Assembly: GCA_009785885.1 (NCBI GenBank)
Contig: WQUE01000202.1
Coordinates: 1-22,098, forward strand
Direction of reading: 5' to 3'
DNA length: 22,098 nucleotides
Source of the DNA: Actinomycetes bacterium
GTDB lineage: Bacteria; Actinomycetota; Actinomycetes; Propionibacteriales; Propionibacteriaceae
Below are positions 18,419 to 22,098 of the stretch, one piece after another. The translations under genes were made by a program, and so were the position numbers. Under the pieces are notes generated by a model. It had not been told where the DNA came from and ran no database searches. It saw only the letters and a list, made by a program, of their open reading frames with translations. How positions within the stretch are numbered: position 1 is the stretch's first letter; each line of letters starts with the position of its first letter.

Positions 18419-19903
18419 ATGATGGACGACACACAGACCAGTGGACCGATCGGCGCCCCCGTGGAGGGGGAGGCCGACTGGGCGTCGCTGCTCGCCCCGG
18501 CGGACGGTTTCGACGCGGCAACGTTCGACGACGGCGCCGACGACCTGGCGGACCGCATCTCGCTGATGCGGGTGCCGGGCCTGTCAACCGACCTGGAGGA
18601 TATCCGCGAGGTCGAGTACCGCCAGTTGCGCCTGGAGAGGGTCGTACTCGTCAGCGTCTGGCACGAGGGGACGCAGGAGGACGCCCATGCGGCCGTGCGC
18701 GAGCTGGCCGCGCTGGCGGACACGGCCGGGTCGCAGGTGCTGGACGCCCTGATCCAGCGGCGCGACCACGTGGACCCGTCCACGTACATCGGGCGCGGCA
18801 AGGTGGACGAGGTCAAGCGTGTCGTCGAGGCGACCGGGGCTGACACGGTCATCTGCGACGGCGAGCTCACCCCCGCGCAACTGCGGACGCTGGAGGACAA
18901 GGTGGGCGTGAAGGTCGTCGACCGCACGGCGCTGATCCTTGACATCTTCGCCCAGCACGCCCGGAGCGTCGAGGGTAAGGCCCAGGTGGAGTTGGCCCAG
19001 CTGTCGTACCTTAAGCAGCGGCTGCGCGGCTGGGGCGACTCCTTGTCGCGACAGGTGGGTGGTCGGGCCGCCGGCGGCGTCGGCATCGGCGGACGCGGTC
19101 CCGGCGAAACGAAGATCGAGACGGACCGCCGCCGCATCAACACGCGCATCGCCCGCCTGCGGGCCCGTCTGCGCGACCTCGACGCCACGCGTGCCCTCCA
19201 GCGGGCGGACCGGCGGCGCAACCGCATCCCGTCGGTCGCGATCGTCGGCTACACGAATGCGGGCAAGTCGAGCTTGCTCAACCGGCTGACCGGGGCGGGG
19301 GTGATGGTCGAGGACGCCCTGTTCGCGACGCTCGACCCCACGACCCGGCGTTCGCGCACGGCGGACGGCCGCGTGTACACGCTCACCGACACGGTCGGGT
19401 TCGTCCGCCACCTGCCGCACGACCTCATCGAGGCCTTCAAGTCGACGCTGGAGGAGGCGGCGCAGGCCGACCTGCTCGTGCACGTCGTCGACGGCGCCGA
19501 CGCCGACCCGATGGCGCAGGTGGGGGCGGTCCGCGACGTGCTGCGGCAGATCGGGGCGGGCGAGGTGCCGGAGCTGATGGCCGTGAACAAGGTCGACGCG
19601 GCGTCCGCGGACACGCTCGCCGATCTTGCGGTCACCTTGCCGGGCGCGGTGTTCGTCTCGGCACGGACCGGGGCCGGGCTGGACCGGTTGCGCGGGGCCA
19701 TCGAGGACCGGTTGCCGGTGCCGGGCGCGCTGGTGCGGGTACTGATCCCGTACGACCGCGGCGACCTGGTCGATCGCCTCCACCGACAAGGGGACTTGTC
19801 GGGCACGGAGGAGCACACCGCGGACGGGACGCTGATCACGGCCCGGGTGCACGCCGACCTGGCCGGCGAGTTGGCGCCCTACGAGGTCGAGCGCGATGGC
19901 TGA
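18419..19903 (+). CDS. hflX: Ribosome-associated GTPase HflX
   Basis: HflX is a GTPase that binds the 50S subunit and splits stalled or idle ribosomes, notably in stress. The 494-residue product has an acidic N-terminal extension of about 60 residues, the HflX nucleotide-binding domain (STYIGRGKVDEVK), the glycine-rich linker around RGPGETKIETDRR, and a G domain. Its GTPase motifs are G1 GYTNAGKSS (277-285), G3 DTVGF (from 324) and G4 NKVD (390-393). The ATG at 18419 is followed by a second ATG; either may serve. CAGGCT 7 nt upstream suggests leaderless transcription. The stop overlaps the start of the acetyltransferase gene by 8 nt, so the two are probably cotranscribed. Family identity is secure. 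Confidence 0.96.
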   Translation: MMDDTQTSGPIGAPVEGEADWASLLAPADGFDAATFDDGADDLADRISLMRVPGLSTDLEDIREVEYRQLRLERVVLVSVWHEGTQEDAHAAVRELAALADTAGSQVLDALIQRRDHVDPSTYIGRGKVDEVKRVVEATGADTVICDGELTPAQLRTLEDKVGVKVVDRTALILDIFAQHARSVEGKAQVELAQLSYLKQRLRGWGDSLSRQVGGRAAGGVGIGGRGPGETKIETDRRRINTRIARLRARLRDLDATRALQRADRRRNRIPSVAIVGYTNAGKSSLLNRLTGAGVMVEDALFATLDPTTRRSRTADGRVYTLTDTVGFVRHLPHDLIEAFKSTLEEAAQADLLVHVVDGADADPMAQVGAVRDVLRQIGAGEVPELMAVNKVDAASADTLADLAVTLPGAVFVSARTGAGLDRLRGAIEDRLPVPGALVRVLIPYDRGDLVDRLHRQGDLSGTEEHTADGTLITARVHADLAGELAPYEVERDG

Positions 19904-20936
19904 CATCCGCCCGATGCGGCCGGACGAACTGGACGATGTCGCCGCGTTCGTCAACGTCTGCTGGCGGGCCGCATACCCCGGGATCCTCGACGAGGACTTC
20001 CTGGCGGGTCTCACGACGGCGGACCGGGCGCGCCGGATGCGCCGTGCGATCGACGGGTGCGGCGCGACCGCATGGGTGGCCGGCGAGGATGGGGATGTGG
20101 CCGGCATGGTCGTCGCGGGCCCGTCGTCGGTCGAGGAGTATCCGGACGACGGCGAGATCCACATGCTGTACGTCCACCCGGATCATCTTCACACCGGTTT
20201 GGGCCATGCCCTGATCACCCACGCGTGCGACAACCTGGCACGCGCCGGCCACCGGTTCTGCATCCTGGACGTGTTCGCGGGCAACGCGCGGGCGATCCGG
20301 TTCTACCGGTCGCACGGCTTCGAGACGGTCCGGCACGCCACCACGACCATGGGACGGCCCGGCGGCCACGGCTACCCGCTGGAGTTCATGCGCAGGCCGT
20401 TGTCGCCTCGCGGGTGCGCCGACCGGGAGGTGGCGATCCGACGGGCCCGGGACGAGGACCTGGAGATGGTGGCCGGGTTCGCCGTCGCGCTCGCCGATTT
20501 CAACCGGGCGCATCATCCGCCGCGCTACACCCGGGACGACTATGCACCCGTGCGGCTGGCGTGCCGGGCCGCGGCCGAGCAGGGCTTCCGGTCCCGGGAC
20601 GAGGACGCGTCGTACCTTATCGCCGAGGTGGATGGAACCCCGATCGGCTACGCCCTTGCGCGCATCGTCGCGTCGGCCCCCGAGGCCGACAATGGCACGG
20701 GCCCTACCGGCGTGCTGGACGAACTGTTCGTCGCCGAGTCCGCCCGGGGATGCGGCGCCGGCACCGGCCTGCTGGACGCCTCCTTGGCGTGGCTGCGGAG
20801 CCGGGGTCCACGACGGGTCCGGTTGGACGCGTACGCCTGGAATGCCCCGGCCCGGGCCCTGTACGAGCGGTGCGGTTTCACGGTGAGCTCGCTGTGCTAC
20901 GACCGGTTCCTGGACGAGGACGCACCGGCCGCCTGA
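19896..20936 (+). CDS. Double-domain GNAT family acetyltransferase
   Basis: The 346-residue product contains two GNAT acetyltransferase domains in tandem. The first spans about residues 3-168, with its acetyl-CoA motif at LYVHPDHLHTGLGHALI (HTGLGH at 99-104) and a typical NARAIRFYRSHGFE. The second spans about 179-340, with RGCGAG at 284-289 and NAPARALYERCGF. Both keep the Gly-X-Gly loop, so both may bind acetyl-CoA. The substrate is unknown. Mycothiol synthase MshD also has two GNAT domains and a similar length, but this sequence does not resemble MshD as I remember it. The ATG at 19896 overlaps the hflX stop by 8 nt, implying translational coupling. It is the only gene here without a clear role. 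Confidence 0.85.
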   Translation: MADIRPMRPDELDDVAAFVNVCWRAAYPGILDEDFLAGLTTADRARRMRRAIDGCGATAWVAGEDGDVAGMVVAGPSSVEEYPDDGEIHMLYVHPDHLHTGLGHALITHACDNLARAGHRFCILDVFAGNARAIRFYRSHGFETVRHATTTMGRPGGHGYPLEFMRRPLSPRGCADREVAIRRARDEDLEMVAGFAVALADFNRAHHPPRYTRDDYAPVRLACRAAAEQGFRSRDEDASYLIAEVDGTPIGYALARIVASAPEADNGTGPTGVLDELFVAESARGCGAGTGLLDASLAWLRSRGPRRVRLDAYAWNAPARALYERCGFTVSSLCYDRFLDEDAPAA

Positions 20937-20985
20937 CCGCTCGTCTTGCGTCGCGGACGCGTGCCCGGGCACGGTCGGACGGGGC

Positions 20986-20991
20986 TACCAT
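20986..20991 (+). promoter_or_regulatory. -10-like element for the leaderless small ORF and metA
   Basis: TACCAT matches TANNNT and ends 7 nt before the ATG of a 23-codon ORF (20999). It is the best promoter candidate for metA; no stronger one is seen in the 247-nt gap. No -35 box is recognisable. Confidence 0.45.
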
Positions 20992-20998
20992 CTCGTCC

Positions 20999-21070
20999 AT
21001 GATGCTCTCCCGTCTCGTTGCGCGGTCGATACCCCTGCGCCGAATTCGGGAGCGAATGCCCCGGCGCTGA
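20999..21070 (+). CDS. Small Arg-rich ORF upstream of metA, possible leader peptide
   Basis: This ORF of 23 codons begins with two ATGs and encodes a very basic peptide: eight Arg, three Met, no Cys, His or Lys. It starts MMLSRLVARSIPLRR and ends ERMPRR. It begins exactly 7 nt after TACCAT, so it would sit at the very 5' end of the transcript and be translated without a leader. metA starts 113 nt after its stop. I recall short Arg-rich leader peptides before sulphur-metabolism operons in Streptomyces and relatives, but those contain Cys or His; this one does not clearly belong to them. It uses one ATA codon, likely rare at this GC content. Translation is inferred, not shown. Confidence 0.45.
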   Translation: MMLSRLVARSIPLRRIRERMPRR

Positions 21071-21183
21071 GGTCCGGGTTCAATCAGACGACACGTCCGG
21101 CCTGATCCGCACACCGATCGTTTGCCTGCGGACAAGGCATGACGTGCGCGGCGTCCCCACCATTCGACCATCTGGAGGCCACC
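21071..21183 (+). other. metA leader with alternative short pairings
   Basis: This 113-nt stretch lies between the small ORF and metA. GTCCG (21095-21099) can pair with CGGAC (21129-21133), and GGAC (21130-21133) can instead pair with GTCC (21153-21156). ATCAG/CTGAT also flank the first arm. The stems are only 4-5 bp. GGAGG (21174-21178) is the metA ribosome binding site, 5 nt before the ATG. I see no SAM-riboswitch motif. Confidence 0.3.
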
Positions 21184-22098
21184 ATGCCGATCAAGATTCC
21201 CGAGGACCTGCCCGCCAGGTCGGTGCTCGAAGGCGAGAGCATCTTCGTGATGACGACCCGCCGCGCCGAGACGCAGGACATCCGGCCCGTGCGCCTGGTG
21301 ATCCTGAACCTCATGCCGACGAAGATCGCGACGGAGACGCAGCTGATGCGGTGCCTGTCGAACTCGCCGATCCAGGCCGAGATCGACCTGCTGCAAACGT
21401 CGTCCCACACGGCCGGCAACACGTCCCCGGAGCACCTGGCGTCGTTCTACAAGACGTTCGACGAGATCCGGGACGACCGCTACGACGGCATGATCATTAC
21501 GGGCGCGCCCGTCGAACACCTCGACTTCGAGGATGTCGACTACTGGCCCGAGCTGACCCGCATCCTCGACTGGACGCTCACGAACGTGTACTCGACGTTC
21601 CACATCTGCTGGGGTGCCCAGGCCGGGCTGTACTACCACTATGGTGTGCGGAAGTATCCCCTGGCCAGCAAGTGTTTCGGCGTCTACTGGCATGATGTGC
21701 TCGCCCCCGCGTCGCCGCTGTTCCGGGGGTTCGACGACGCATTCCCGGCGCCGCACTCCCGCCACACCGAGGTCCGCCCAGACGACATCATGGCTTGTCC
21801 CGACCTCGAACTGCTGGCCACCTCGCCCGAGGCCGGGGTGCACGTGTGCGCGCGGCGGGGCCTGCGCCAGGTGTTCGTCAGCGGCCATGGCGAGTACGAC
21901 GCGGACACGCTGGCCCAGGAGTACGCCCGCGACCGCGACCGGGGTCTCGATATCGAGGTGCCGGTCGGCTACTTCCCCGGCGACGATCCGGCCCGCGTCC
22001 CGCGGATGACCTGGCGGGCGCACGCGAGCCTGCTGTATTCCAACTGGCTGAACAACGTCGTGTACCAGGACACCCCCTACCATCTGGAGGACCTGGAG
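21184..22098 (+). CDS. metA: Homoserine O-acyltransferase MetA, probably acetyl-CoA-specific (3' end cut)
   Basis: MetA acylates homoserine, the first committed step of methionine synthesis. The frame is open to the window end with 305 codons, so only a few residues are missing relative to the roughly 309 of E. coli MetA. The catalytic triad is visible: Cys142 in HICWGAQAG, and His235 and Glu237 in SGHGEYD. Residue 111 is Glu (TGAPVEHLDF). In the family Glu111 goes with acetyl-CoA use and Gly111 with succinyl-CoA, so an acetyltransferase is predicted. The ATG at 21184 has GGAGG 5 nt upstream and gives the canonical PIKIPEDLPA start. The small ORF at 20999-21070 lies in its leader. The gene is isolated from other methionine genes here. 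Confidence 0.95.
   Translation, partial: MPIKIPEDLPARSVLEGESIFVMTTRRAETQDIRPVRLVILNLMPTKIATETQLMRCLSNSPIQAEIDLLQTSSHTAGNTSPEHLASFYKTFDEIRDDRYDGMIITGAPVEHLDFEDVDYWPELTRILDWTLTNVYSTFHICWGAQAGLYYHYGVRKYPLASKCFGVYWHDVLAPASPLFRGFDDAFPAPHSRHTEVRPDDIMACPDLELLATSPEAGVHVCARRGLRQVFVSGHGEYDADTLAQEYARDRDRGLDIEVPVGYFPGDDPARVPRMTWRAHASLLYSNWLNNVVYQDTPYHLEDLE

Noticed and set aside
16525..19227. A 900-codon open frame on the minus strand opposite miaA-dapF-hflX, and a 595-codon one opposite recA-recX (12771-14558)
   Set aside because: Both are Arg/Pro-rich frames with no recognisable domain lying opposite secure genes; typical of GC-rich DNA.
20937..21183. SAM riboswitch before metA
   Set aside because: None of the conserved core sequences of the SAM-I, SAM-II or SAM-IV classes that I know is visible, and the available stems are too short.

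Overview
The window is a stretch of chromosomal housekeeping DNA from a GC-rich actinobacterium (about 70% G+C by eye, with strong G/C bias at third codon positions). The order ftsK - clgR-like regulator - DUF3046 - recA - recX - miaB - miaA - dapF - hflX is the conserved actinobacterial recA neighbourhood as I remember it from Mycobacterium and Streptomyces. ClgR, a full-length Lhr helicase, DUF3046, mycobacterial-type SOS and RecA-NDp promoters, and many leaderless starts all fit that phylum. A Propionibacteriales-type genome is my best guess below phylum, but the sequence does not settle it. I see no mobile element, CRISPR array, tRNA, rRNA or phage remnant.

Layout. 1-2307: the 3' part of leuC, then leuD, then a PlsC-type acyltransferase. 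2357-7047: ddl, thiL and ftsK, each with its own promoter-like element. 7048-7462: a gene-free, less GC-rich stretch with an ECF-type (SigR/SigH/SigE-like) promoter and two dyads, leading into a ClgR-like regulator (7463-7741). 7849-12339: lhr on the minus strand. 12407-12601: DUF3046, divergent from lhr. 12602-14528: a dense recA control region, recA and recX. 14634-15029: a DUF1232 membrane protein on the minus strand. 15119-17535: miaB and miaA, overlapping. 17545-20936: dapF, hflX and a double GNAT acetyltransferase. 20937-21183: a leader with a small leaderless ORF. 21184 to the window end: metA, cut near its 3' end.

The genes are ordinary: leucine, cell-wall precursor and methionine biosynthesis, thiamine cofactor formation, chromosome segregation, recombination repair, tRNA modification and ribosome rescue. 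The interest lies between them. The recA control region stacks a LexA-regulated promoter, two or three DnaA-box-like sequences, a RecA-NDp (PafBC-type) promoter and a hairpin at the predicted mRNA 5' end. Many first-of-unit genes show a TANNNT-like -10 element 6-9 nt before the start codon, while internal genes use Shine-Dalgarno sequences or stop/start overlaps. metA is preceded by a leaderless Arg-rich small ORF that may be a leader peptide.

I found no convincing unknown multi-gene system. The strongest candidates for something undescribed are regulatory: the DnaA boxes at recA and the small ORF before metA.
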